Below are positions 19,401 to 26,547 of a stretch of DNA of 64,000 nt, piece after piece (the stretch's first letter is position 1; every line of letters starts with the position of its first letter). Below the pieces are notes generated by a model, which was not told the origin of the DNA, ran no database searches, and saw only the letters and a list, made by a program, of their open reading frames with translations. The stretch is from Ruminococcus sp. GTDB taxonomy: Bacteria > Bacillota > Clostridia > Oscillospirales > Ruminococcaceae. The stretch covers positions 62,001 through 126,000 of the forward strand of contig JAFUXL010000007.1 of the NCBI GenBank assembly GCA_017470905.1. The letters are read 5' to 3'. The position numbers and the translations under genes were made by a program.

Positions 19401-19878
19401 TTTATGCATAATCCGTGAAAAGAAAGAGCATACAACCAGAAAGGGCGATAAAATGTGCTTTCTGACGCTTGCCGACAGCACGGGGGAGATTGATGCGGTC
19501 ATGTTCCCCGATATATATGCCGTGTGCGGCAGGAAAATTCACGAGGACAGCATAATATTTCTGAGGGGAAAGCTTTCCGCAAGAGATGACGAGATAAATA
19601 TAATATGCACATCGGCAGCTGAAGAAAATGAATTTGAGCGCATAATCGAAAATATGAAGCTGTGCATAAAAACCCGTTCGGATGATTTGCGAATAAAAAA
19701 TATTATTCCCGGCCTGTGTGGGAAATACCACGGAAATACCGGAATATGCTATTATTTTTCAGACACGGGAAAGACGGTCAGGCTCAGGGAAAAACAGAGC
19801 ATAAAAATATCCCGTGAGCTTTATAGTGAACTTTGCGGAATTTTTGGCAGCACAAATACAGGACTTATAGAACTTTAA
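16480..19878 (+). CDS. dnaE: DNA polymerase III subunit alpha, DnaE type
   Basis: 1132 aa, full length. PHP domain at the N-terminus (HLHVHTEYSLLDGACRI, ITDHGNMYGA), catalytic palm with GPGRGSGAGSICAYC near 350 and PDFDVDFC near 400, helix-hairpin-helix region, and a C-terminal OB fold (about 960-1040). Replicative polymerase. TTG start with AAGGGG 7-8 nt ahead and a 4-nt overlap with whiA, so translation is probably coupled. Confidence 0.97.
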   Translation: MTEDNFVHLHVHTEYSLLDGACRIRDLIKHIKSVGQTAVAITDHGNMYGAAEFWSEAVNAGIKPIIGCEVYVAPRTRHHREHSLDSKPYHLILLCETDEGYKNLVKLVTAANLEGFYGRPRVDTELLEKYHKGLICLSACLSGEIARLLLNNQYAQAKEKALQYRDIFGEDNYFLEVQNHDIKDEKRIIPLIYRLSDETGISLAATNDCHYINKKDAETQKILMCIQTGRKLSDPDAMSFETDEFYVKSAQEMYSLFRDRRDALENTVRIAERCNVRFNFGNIMLPEFKTDGVENNDEYFRELCIKGMYERYGKNPSEKIHKRLEYELSVIISMKFTDYFLIVWDFIKYARDNNIPVGPGRGSGAGSICAYCIGITGIDPMKYDLLFERFLNPERVSMPDFDVDFCIEGRQSVKDYVSEKYGRDKVAGIIAFDTLKARAAVKDVGRVMEIPYSLCDRVSKLIDPRYSLETALKDSSELKALYNSERDVRRLIDNAMLLEGMPRHTSMHAAGVVISAVPLSDIVPLQKSDENIITQYTMNYLEKLGLLKMDFLGLRNLTIIRDTVREIPGFDINGIPLDDREVYEMLSQGDTAGVFQMESVGMTQKLIDMSPERTDDLIAILALYRPGPMKSIPLYIENKKDPSKIKYAHPLLKDILCDTYGIIVYQEQVMKICRKLAGYTYGHADKVRKAMAKKKTDEMLREHESFVSGAAENGIPRKIAENIFSEMSSFASYAFNKSHAAAYAYLAYQTAYLKCHYRGIYMAALMSSVMSSADKLSEYINDCRNHGINITPPNINISRTGFVFADGKMYFGLLAVKNVGKGLAEKIISERETGGKFRSLQDFCERINGRELNKKALEYLIYAGAFDNMGLNRRQMSENYETFMDMAVSDGRGVIEGQMNLFGEDENADMNFKVPSRPEFEPKRLYSLEKEAAGVYLTGDPLSEYEYLGNLLKTVKINDALNPENHIDGDKLKFLCIIREKKEHTTRKGDKMCFLTLADSTGEIDAVMFPDIYAVCGRKIHEDSIIFLRGKLSARDDEINIICTSAAEENEFERIIENMKLCIKTRSDDLRIKNIIPGLCGKYHGNTGICYYFSDTGKTVRLREKQSIKISRELYSELCGIFGSTNTGLIEL

Positions 19879-20039
19879 AAATCAGGAATTATTATCAATG
19901 CATAATTCATAATTATATTGACTTCTGTAATATATTTAAATTATCGCCGCAATTATTATTTATTCATTATTCACTATTCATTATTCTTTAATTATAACCA
20001 TCCGATAAATCTTAAATAAATATTTTTTTGGTAAACCCC
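19879..20039. other. AT-rich gene-free spacer with short tandem repeats
   Basis: Contains TAATTCATAATTA-like palindromic words and a run of imperfect TATTCATTATTC units (about 19959-19988). Similar TAATTCATAATTC words occur near 22738-22780. No gene or clear terminator seen. Confidence 0.5.
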
Positions 20040-20068
20040 TTGACAATATTTAATCAAAGTAGTAAAAT
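20040..20068 (+). promoter_or_regulatory. Promoter of pfkA
   Basis: TTGACA (20040-20045), 17 nt, TAAAAT (20063-20068), about 64 nt ahead of the start. Confidence 0.85.
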
Positions 20069-20131
20069 ATACTTGTATGGATTTTACGCTGTATAAAGCA
20101 AAAAAGACTGAAAGCAGAATGGAGAGTTTTT

Positions 20132-21094
20132 ATGATTAAGAAATTAGGTGTACTGACAAGCGGCGGAGATGCCCCCGGTATGAATGCGGCTGTAAGAGCT
20201 GTCGTAAGAACCGCTATAAGCAAGGGTATGGAAGTTTACGGTATACACAGAGGTTATATGGGTCTTATCACAGGAGATATTTTCCAGATGAACGAGAAAA
20301 GCGTTACCGATATAATCCATAACGGCGGTACTATCCTCTATACCGCAAGATGCCCCGAATTCAGAACCGCAGAAGGCGTTGCAAAGGCTAAGGCAAAATG
20401 CGATGAACTCGGTATTGAGGGTCTTGTGGTAATCGGCGGCGACGGTTCGTTCAGAGGTGCGGCAGACCTTTCCGCACAGGGTATGCTCTGTATCGGTATT
20501 CCCGGAACTATCGACAACGATATTGCCTGCACGGATTATACAATCGGTTTCGATACGGCTATGAATACGGCAATGGAACTCATTGACAAGCTCCGTGATA
20601 CATCACAGTCCCACGACCGTATCTCGGTTGTCGAGGTTATGGGCAGAGGCGCAGGACATATCGCAGTAAATGTCGGCATTGCCTGCGGTGCTACTGACAT
20701 AATCACAAAGGAAGTCCCCTATGATATAGATGCTATCGCAAATACAATGCTCGAAAAGAAATCAAGGGGCAAGCAGAATTTCGTTGTAATCGTTGCCGAG
20801 GGTGTAGGTCATTCTCAGGAAATCGCCGTACAGCTTCAGGAAAAAACAGGTATCGAGGCAAGAGCAACCATCCTCGGACACGTTCAGAGGGGCGGTTCTC
20901 CCACGGTAAGAGACAGAGTTGTCGCTACAAAAATGGGATACTATGCCGTTGAGCTTCTCGAACAGGGCATCGGAAACCGTGTTGTCGGCATAAAGGACAG
21001 CAGGATTGTTGATTATGACATACAGGACGCTCTTGCAATGCAGAAAGAATACGACATAAAGCTCCACAAGATAGCAGAGCAGATTGCATTTTAA
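20132..21094 (+). CDS. pfkA: ATP-dependent 6-phosphofructokinase
   Basis: Commits fructose 6-phosphate to glycolysis. 320 aa, the usual bacterial length. LTSGGDAPGMNAAVRA at the N-terminus, GGDGSFRGA near 101-109 (the Gly pattern of ATP rather than pyrophosphate enzymes), GTIDNDI with the catalytic Asp near 127, MGRGAGHIA and ILGHVQRGG. ATG with GGAGAG ahead. Own promoter; a GC hairpin lies after it. Confidence 0.97.
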   Translation: MIKKLGVLTSGGDAPGMNAAVRAVVRTAISKGMEVYGIHRGYMGLITGDIFQMNEKSVTDIIHNGGTILYTARCPEFRTAEGVAKAKAKCDELGIEGLVVIGGDGSFRGAADLSAQGMLCIGIPGTIDNDIACTDYTIGFDTAMNTAMELIDKLRDTSQSHDRISVVEVMGRGAGHIAVNVGIACGATDIITKEVPYDIDAIANTMLEKKSRGKQNFVVIVAEGVGHSQEIAVQLQEKTGIEARATILGHVQRGGSPTVRDRVVATKMGYYAVELLEQGIGNRVVGIKDSRIVDYDIQDALAMQKEYDIKLHKIAEQIAF

Positions 21095-21120
21095 GGTACA
21101 TTAATTTTTGATTTTTATTT

Positions 21121-21147
21121 GTTTCCCTCGCCGCAGGCGGGGGAAAC
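21121..21147. repeat. GC-rich palindrome, copy 1
   Basis: GTTTCCCTCGCC, GCA, GGCGGGGGAAAC: a 12-bp stem with one G-T pair in an AT-rich spacer after pfkA. It could act as a terminator, but the tail is only ATTGTTTTTT. Same CCCTCGNC...GGCGGGGG pattern at 45433-45455 and 59288-59309. Confidence 0.6.
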
Positions 21148-21222
21148 ATTGTTTTTTATTGCATTGCAATGAATAATTTCAGATTTGCTCAGTCATGAAA
21201 TCACAGTATAAAAGAAAAATAA

Positions 21223-22149
21223 TTATGAATTAACAAAATTCGTTTCAATCAGCTTGTCGGAGCTTTCGGGAGTATATATCCACCTGTCCATGTGATTTTC
21301 CGTGAAATAATATTCAAATTCACGGTTAGGCTCAAAGTCGGGGCAGGTATCGACTATTATAAGCTTTATCTTCATCTTTTCGGGAATAATTGCCTTTATG
21401 TAAACGCTTACTCCAAGCCCTGCATGAACGTCCTCTTTAAGCTCCGCAAGACCGGCAAGATTTGGCGCAAGCTCCACGAATACGCCGTAATCCTCAACGG
21501 AGCGCACTATTCCCGAAACGGTTTCGCCCGTATGAAACAGCGATATATTTTCCTCCCAAGTGCCGAGAAGCTCCTTATGCGTAAGGCATATCCTTGAATT
21601 TTCGTTTGAAGTTACCACGGCTTTTATGAACTGACCCGTTGTAAATCGGTCAGACGGGTGTGATATTCTCGATACGGATATTGCATCTATCGGTATCAGT
21701 GACGGCAGTCCGCAGCCTATATCCACGAAAGCCCCGAACTGTTCAAGATGTGTTATTCTTGCATCTATTACATCTCCGGCAGAAAGAATGTTTATATAAT
21801 TTCCGGCACATTCCTCCTGCGCTGCTCTTCTGGAAAGATATGCCGTGAGCCTGCCGTCACCGTCCGAGGATAATTTCATTACCTTAAAGCAAACCGTCTT
21901 GTTCACACGGGATATAATGGCAATATCACGGGTTTTTCCCTCCGCTATGCCGACAGCACCCTCCTCACGTTTTATAATTCCCTTAGCGCAGGGGAGGTCG
22001 ATTATAAGGTCATGCTCCCCCGTGCATACACAGGCTCTTGCTTCAAGGATAACACCCTTTTCCATAGCCTCCGCAAGTCCTTCGGGAGTTGAGATATATT
22101 TCTGATTTTCCGCTGTTCTGTAGAGACAGCCTTCGGGTTTGTAATTCAT
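21223..22149 (-). CDS. S1 RNA-binding domain protein (ribosomal protein S1-like)
   Basis: 308 aa, predicted cytoplasmic RNA-binding protein. Three S1-type OB folds can be traced: a diverged one at about 31-95 (GVILEARACVCTGEHDLIID), a clear one at about 125-195 (GDVIDARITHLEQFGAFVDI), and a third at about 205-270 (GETVSGIVRSVEDYGVFVEL). Shorter than full RpsA; close to the short S1-like proteins of Clostridia. Start ATG with GGAGG ahead. A structured repeat element lies directly upstream of the ribosome site, in gene orientation. Confidence 0.85.
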   Translation of the reverse strand: MNYKPEGCLYRTAENQKYISTPEGLAEAMEKGVILEARACVCTGEHDLIIDLPCAKGIIKREEGAVGIAEGKTRDIAIISRVNKTVCFKVMKLSSDGDGRLTAYLSRRAAQEECAGNYINILSAGDVIDARITHLEQFGAFVDIGCGLPSLIPIDAISVSRISHPSDRFTTGQFIKAVVTSNENSRICLTHKELLGTWEENISLFHTGETVSGIVRSVEDYGVFVELAPNLAGLAELKEDVHAGLGVSVYIKAIIPEKMKIKLIIVDTCPDFEPNREFEYYFTENHMDRWIYTPESSDKLIETNFVNS

Positions 22150-22160
22150 ATTTTACCTCC

Positions 22161-22256
22161 GTTTTAAAATCGTCAATTTTCGCCTTTTAAGCCTTGCGCT
22201 TTCGTTCACTTCACTGCATTTCGCTCACTTTCAGCCCAAGGGCGAAAATTTCCTCT
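22161..22256 (-). repeat. Structured leader element SLE, copy 1
   Basis: Read on the minus strand: AGGAAATTTTCGCCCTTG, an internal AGTGAGCGAA/GTGAACGAA-rich loop, then CAAGGCTTAAAAGGCGAAAA. The outer stem AATTTTCGCC/GGCGAAAATT is perfect; the inner stem is CCTTG/CAAGG plus GCT/AGC around a G-G mismatch. It ends a few bases before the GGAGG of the S1-domain gene. Confidence 0.75.
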
Positions 22257-22339
22257 GATTTAAAATTATTGATAGTCAATAATATTCACGGCAGGTATGA
22301 AATATGATACTGTAATTCAAGATTATTCTTAAAGCAGTC

Positions 22340-22378
22340 TGTCCCCGTTATGACGGAGGACAGGAGGGATTTTTTGTA
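22340..22378 (+). terminator. Terminator-like hairpin, plus orientation
   Basis: CTGTCC-CCGT, TATG, ACGG-A-GGACAG, then GAGGGATTTTTT. The T-run makes it a plus-strand terminator, yet no plus-strand gene precedes it. It directly follows the stop of the minus-strand gene at 22379. Confidence 0.5.
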
Positions 22379-22723
22379 TCAGCGGATATTCAGTGCGCCC
22401 ATTGAATTAAGCACAGAGCTTACATTGCTGACACTTCCCGACTCGCAGACGATATAGACGGAGGTTTTTCGGTTTCTTTCCGGTTCGGGAATAACATCAC
22501 GGGAGGCAGGCGACTCCATTACGGCGGTCATATAGTTATGGGTTGTCACCGCCGTGGGAATTATCGTGTAAAGCGTGCCGTTCTGCAATTTGCGGGCTTT
22601 TTCGGAATTGCGGTTGTATATCATGCTTGTTGAATATACGCCCCTTATGCTGTCACGGATTTTTTTCATAGCGATTTCGGCGAGTTCGGGTTCTTCAAAC
22701 TCTGCACTTACTCTTGTTACCAT
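22379..22723 (-). CDS. Small protein of unknown function
   Basis: 114 aa, soluble, starting MVTRVSAEFEEPELAEIAMK. The pattern of strands and helices, with VSAEFEEPELAEIAMKKIRD at the start and VYIVCESGSVSNVSSVL near the end, suggests a ferredoxin-like alpha/beta fold. No family recognised. Ribosome site AGGGGAG is well placed, supporting a real gene. No close operon partner: the S1-domain gene is 230 nt downstream behind a structured element. Confidence 0.65.
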   Translation of the reverse strand: MVTRVSAEFEEPELAEIAMKKIRDSIRGVYSTSMIYNRNSEKARKLQNGTLYTIIPTAVTTHNYMTAVMESPASRDVIPEPERNRKTSVYIVCESGSVSNVSSVLNSMGALNIR

Positions 22724-22737
22724 AATAATCTCCCCTT

Positions 22738-22790
22738 AAATAATTCATAATTCATAATGCATAATTCGTAATTATGAATTAAATTGTAAG
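22738..22790. repeat. Palindromic AT repeat words
   Basis: TAATTCATAATTCATAATGC followed by a TAATTATGAATTA palindrome. Such words recur near 19898 and, shorter, near 42497. Function unknown. Confidence 0.4.
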
Positions 22791-22859
22791 ACTTGAATAT
22801 GTTTCTTTGCTGGTTTTTATTATTTTTACACAAATTCAAAAAAATATACAAATAAAATA

Positions 22860-22888
22860 TTGATTTAATATCAGTTTTGGAGTATAAT
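22860..22888 (+). promoter_or_regulatory. Promoter of the DUF951-prfA-tsaC-coaE operon
   Basis: TTGATT (22860-22865), 17 nt, TATAAT (22883-22888). The predicted start of transcription near 22895 places both following SLE copies inside the 5' untranslated region. Confidence 0.7.
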
Positions 22889-22917
22889 AAGATGTGCATT
22901 TCGATTTGATTTTAAGT

Positions 22918-23012
22918 AATAGGAAATTTTCGCCCTTGACCTGAAAGAGAACGGAGCGGAGCTAAGTGAACGAAAGGTCAAGCTTACAAAGGCGAAAATT
23001 GACTATTTTAAA
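22918..23012 (+). repeat. Structured leader element SLE, copy 2a
   Basis: Outer stem AATTTTCGCC/GGCGAAAATT, inner stem CTTGACCT/AGGTCAAG, internal AGTGAACGA loop. Ends ATTGACTATTTTAAATA and is followed at once by a second copy. Confidence 0.78.
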
Positions 23013-23110
23013 TAATAGGAAAATTTGCGCCTTGCACCGTGAGTGAACGAAACGAAGTGAAGTGAACGGAGGTGCAAGCTTAAACAGCGCAAAATTGACT
23101 ATTTTAAATA
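23013..23110 (+). repeat. Structured leader element SLE, copy 2b
   Basis: Tandem second copy with changed but still pairing stems: outer TTTGCGC/GCGCAAA, inner CTTGCACC/GGTGCAAG. Ends TTTTAAATA directly before AGGAG of the DUF951 gene. Confidence 0.78.
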
Positions 23111-23120
23111 GGAGATTATT

Positions 23121-23315
23121 ATGGACGTAAGACAGGGAGATATACTCGTTATGAAAAAAAAACACCCATGCGGTGCAAATGAAATGTATGTACTCCGTTC
23201 GGGTATGGATTTCAGACTAAGATGCGTTAAATGTTCCCGTGAATTTATGATACCAAGAAATAAGATAGAAAAAAATATAAAAAAGATAAAGCGTGAGGGG
23301 GATAACAATGTTTGA
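23121..23315 (+). CDS. DUF951 family small protein
   Basis: 64 aa. MDVRQGDILVMKKKHPCGAN, followed by DFRLRCVKCSREFMIPR, is the DUF951 pattern, with HPCG and CVKC as possible zinc ligands; function unknown. AGGAG 6-7 nt ahead of the ATG. Overlaps prfA by 8 nt, so it is translationally coupled to release factor 1. Confidence 0.88.
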   Translation: MDVRQGDILVMKKKHPCGANEMYVLRSGMDFRLRCVKCSREFMIPRNKIEKNIKKIKREGDNNV

Positions 23316-24381
23316 AAAACTTGCGGAAATGGAAAGCAGGTACGATGAAATAAGCCGCAGACTTTCCGACCCGTCTGTCGTGAGCGACAATAAGCTCTAT
23401 GCACAGCTTATGAGGGATTACAAGAACATGATCCCCATAATTGAGAAATTCCGTGAATACAGAAAAGCCGAAAAAAATTTCAGTGACGCAAGGGATATTC
23501 TCGATACGGGCGGCATAGACAAAGAGTTCAGAGAAATGGCACAGGCTGAATTTGAAGAGAATAAACAGGCTATGGAGAATATAACCAATGAGCTTAAAAT
23601 TCTCCTCCTCCCGAAAGACCCCAATGATGACAAGAATGTCATAATCGAAATACGAGGCGGTGCAGGAGGTGAAGAGGCATCACTCTTTGCAAATTCCCTC
23701 TACCGTATGTATACCATGTATGCCGAGGCAAAGGGCTGGAAACAGGAGGTATTAAACGCAAATCCCACGGAATTGGGCGGCTTTAAGGAAATAAGCTTTT
23801 CCATTGAGGGCGACGGCGCATACTCACGGCTTAAATATGAAAGCGGAGTTCACCGTGTCCAGCGAGTTCCCGAAACGGAGTCGCAGGGGCGCATTCATAC
23901 ATCTACCGTCACGGTTGCGGTGCTTGCCGAGGCTGACGAAGTTGAGCTTGAAATAAATCCCACGGATTTGAAAATTGACTATTTTCGTGCAAGCGGCGCA
24001 GGAGGTCAGCATATAAATAAAACAGAGTCCGCCGTGAGGATAACCTACCTCCCGACAAATGTCGTTGTCGAATGTCAGGACGAGAGAAGTCAGCATAAAA
24101 ATAAGGACAAGGCTATGAAAATTCTGCGTTCGAGGATTTACGAGGCTATGCAGGAGGAACAGTCCGCAAAAATCGCCTCCGAGAGAAAATTACAGGTAGG
24201 CACGGGCGACCGCTCCGAAAGAATAAGAACATATAACTTTCCGCAGGGCAGACTTACCGACCACAGGATAGGTCTTACGATTTACCGCCTTGAGGATATG
24301 CTCAACGGAAATCTGGACGAGGTATTTGACGCTCTTGCAACGGCTGACCAAGCCGCAAAACTTGCAGGTCAGGAAAATTAA
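23308..24381 (+). CDS. prfA: Peptide chain release factor 1
   Basis: Recognises UAA and UAG stop codons. 357 aa. Codon-recognition region VQRVPETESQGRIHTSTVTV and the hydrolysis motif GAGGQHINKTESAVRI (GGQ near 232) are present. The frame is open to 23293, but the ATG at 23308 has GAGGGGG ahead. Tripeptide PET takes the place of the PAT seen in some relatives. Confidence 0.97.
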   Translation: MFEKLAEMESRYDEISRRLSDPSVVSDNKLYAQLMRDYKNMIPIIEKFREYRKAEKNFSDARDILDTGGIDKEFREMAQAEFEENKQAMENITNELKILLLPKDPNDDKNVIIEIRGGAGGEEASLFANSLYRMYTMYAEAKGWKQEVLNANPTELGGFKEISFSIEGDGAYSRLKYESGVHRVQRVPETESQGRIHTSTVTVAVLAEADEVELEINPTDLKIDYFRASGAGGQHINKTESAVRITYLPTNVVVECQDERSQHKNKDKAMKILRSRIYEAMQEEQSAKIASERKLQVGTGDRSERIRTYNFPQGRLTDHRIGLTIYRLEDMLNGNLDEVFDALATADQAAKLAGQEN

Positions 24382-24383
24382 TT

Positions 24384-25397
24384 ATGAATACTTTATTGCT
24401 TAAAAATAATGAAGAGGATTTGAAAAAAGCCGCCGATATGATACGTTCGGGGCAGGTTGTAGGAATACCTACAGAAACAGTCTACGGTCTGGGTGCGGAC
24501 GCATCCAATGAAAATGCTGTGAGGGAGATATTTTCCGCAAAGGGCAGACCCTCGGACAATCCCCTCATAGTCCACCTTGCGGATTTTTCGCAGGCGGCTG
24601 AATATACGGCTTATATCCCCGAAATTGCCAAAAGGCTTGCCGAAAAATTCTGTCCCGGTGCTTTGACAATGGTTATGCCAAAAAATAATAAAATCCCCAT
24701 GGTGACATCGGGCGGACTTGATACTGTCGGCATAAGAATACCCTCACACCCCGTCATGCACCGCATAATAGAGCTGTCGGGCTGTCCGATAGCCGCACCC
24801 TCTGCGAATATATCGGGCTATCCGAGTCCGACCTCCGCAAGCCATGTCATGAACGATATGAGCGGAAAAATATCCGCTGTTGTTGACGGCGGAAATTCGG
24901 AATACGGTGTTGAGTCAACGGTCATTTCATTCGATGACGAAAATACGGCACGTATACTCCGTCCCGGCTGCATAACGAGGGATATGCTGCTCGAAGTGTG
25001 CGATGAGGTAATTATCGACAGGGCGATACTCAATGAAGTTGCCGCAGGTGAAAAGGTATCCTCCCCCGGAATGAAATACAAGCACTATTCTCCGAGGGCG
25101 GACATAATCATGGTGGAGGCTTCCGTGCAGAAATTTGCAGAATATGTTTCGCTCTGCGACGGTGAAAATATATATTCCCTTGTCTATACGGGAGATGAAA
25201 AATATCTGTCTCACAGATGTTTCACATACGGGGCGGACAGCAGTGAGCAGGCACATCTGCTGTTCCGAAGGCTGCGTGAGCTTGACGAAATGGGTGCGGA
25301 AAGGGTCTATGTCCGTGCGCCGTCACCTGACGGTGTGGGACTTGCAGTATATAACCGCCTTATAAGGGCAGCAGGATTTGAGGTAATAAAATTATGA
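24384..25397 (+). CDS. Threonylcarbamoyl-AMP synthase, Sua5 type
   Basis: Makes threonylcarbamoyl-AMP for the t6A37 modification of ANN-decoding tRNAs. 337 aa, so it has both the YrdC/TsaC domain (about 10-205: GIPTETVYGLGADA, KGRPSDNPLIVH, APSANISGYPSPT) and the C-terminal Sua5 domain (about 225-337, after SPGMKYKHYSPRA). Starts 2 nt after prfA. Confidence 0.95.
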   Translation: MNTLLLKNNEEDLKKAADMIRSGQVVGIPTETVYGLGADASNENAVREIFSAKGRPSDNPLIVHLADFSQAAEYTAYIPEIAKRLAEKFCPGALTMVMPKNNKIPMVTSGGLDTVGIRIPSHPVMHRIIELSGCPIAAPSANISGYPSPTSASHVMNDMSGKISAVVDGGNSEYGVESTVISFDDENTARILRPGCITRDMLLEVCDEVIIDRAILNEVAAGEKVSSPGMKYKHYSPRADIIMVEASVQKFAEYVSLCDGENIYSLVYTGDEKYLSHRCFTYGADSSEQAHLLFRRLRELDEMGAERVYVRAPSPDGVGLAVYNRLIRAAGFEVIKL

Positions 25398-26026
25398 ACA
25401 GTCTTGAAGGACTTATGATAGTCGGACTTACAGGACAGACGGGCGCAGGAAAAAGTACTGTCTCGAAAATATTTGCGGATAACGGCTTCATGGTGATAGA
25501 TGCCGACCATATCGCAAGAAAGGTTGTGGAAAGGGGTACTCCGTGTCTCGGCGAAATTTCGGATTATTTCGGACTTTCCGTACTAAATCCCGACGGAACG
25601 CTCAACAGAAAGGCTCTTGCAGCCATAGTATTCAATGACAAAACCAAACTCGAAACACTCGATACAATCATATATCCCTACATAACGGGCGAAATACTCA
25701 GGCTCATAAGAAAATATTCCGCAAGCGGCGAAAAACTCATGCTCCTCGATGCGCCCACGCTTTTTGAAAGCCGTGCGGACGACTTCTGCGATATAATAAT
25801 ATCCGTGATTGCAGATGAAAATATACGCATGAACAGGATAATTGAAAGGGATAGTATTTCCGAGGAGCAGGCAAGGCAGAGAATGAACTCCCAGCTTTCC
25901 GAAGAGTTTTTTGTCAGCCATTCCGATTATATAATTAAAAATAATGGTCTTATTGAGTCTGTCAGCGAGGTATCCAAGGAGGTCTCCGACAAAATCAAGG
26001 ACTATTATCATAACACAGTCACATGA
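25394..26026 (+). CDS. coaE: Dephospho-CoA kinase
   Basis: Last step of coenzyme A synthesis. 210 aa. P-loop GLTGQTGAGKSTVSK (about 11-25), VIDADHIARKVVERGTPCL, and the lid region IIERDSISEEQARQRMNSQ. ATGA overlap with the preceding gene; GAGG 10 nt ahead. Confidence 0.95.
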   Translation: MNSLEGLMIVGLTGQTGAGKSTVSKIFADNGFMVIDADHIARKVVERGTPCLGEISDYFGLSVLNPDGTLNRKALAAIVFNDKTKLETLDTIIYPYITGEILRLIRKYSASGEKLMLLDAPTLFESRADDFCDIIISVIADENIRMNRIIERDSISEEQARQRMNSQLSEEFFVSHSDYIIKNNGLIESVSEVSKEVSDKIKDYYHNTVT

Positions 26027-26547
26027 AAGGAGTTACTGAACAGGGAGTGAAAATATACTCAAATATAGACAAATGCGGACGAAAATATACAGACAGAAAA
26101 GAATATCTTCAGGATAGAATATTCTCTTGACACAAGCGGATAATGTGACAGAATTTATGTCCGAAGATACCAGAATTTATGACAGCCATGGTATTATAGT
26201 TCGTGCTGACTTTACAGCAGGCGGAACTGCGGAAATAAAGCCCTTGCCGGCTGAAATATTACGGCATAACAAGGGGACAGTACCCTGTGGGTGCAGTTGG
26301 TCAATGGTAATGTAACTGAAATTTATTTTATTATTATGAAAGGAGAAAGCTACCGGAGAAAATTTACAGTATGCACCGAAACGTAACTGTAAATATGTAC
26401 CGTAGGCTATACGGGAATTTACGCCTGTGGACTGTACACGAACTTGTGAATAGACAGTGACTTGTTACTGTCAAAAGCATACAGGTTGAAGCAGGAATTT
26501 TCTCAATATGGGTATATTTGTCCATATTTTGAGTAGCAGAAATTAAT
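26023..26547 (+). pseudogene. Possible decayed small gene in a 520-nt spacer
   Basis: An ATG at 26023 overlaps the coaE stop and gives a 35-residue peptide (MKGVTEQGVKIYSNIDKCGR and on), ending at a TGA near 26130. Another frame then continues for 62 codons without its own start (LTQADNVTEFMSEDTRIYDS and on). This looks like one coding stretch broken by a frameshift, but I recognise no family and the evidence is thin. The rest (26320-26547) holds only short frames. Confidence 0.25.

Noticed and set aside
19955..19990. Tandem TATTCATTATTC words as a CRISPR array
   Set aside because: Units are short, imperfect and without spacers; no cas gene is near.
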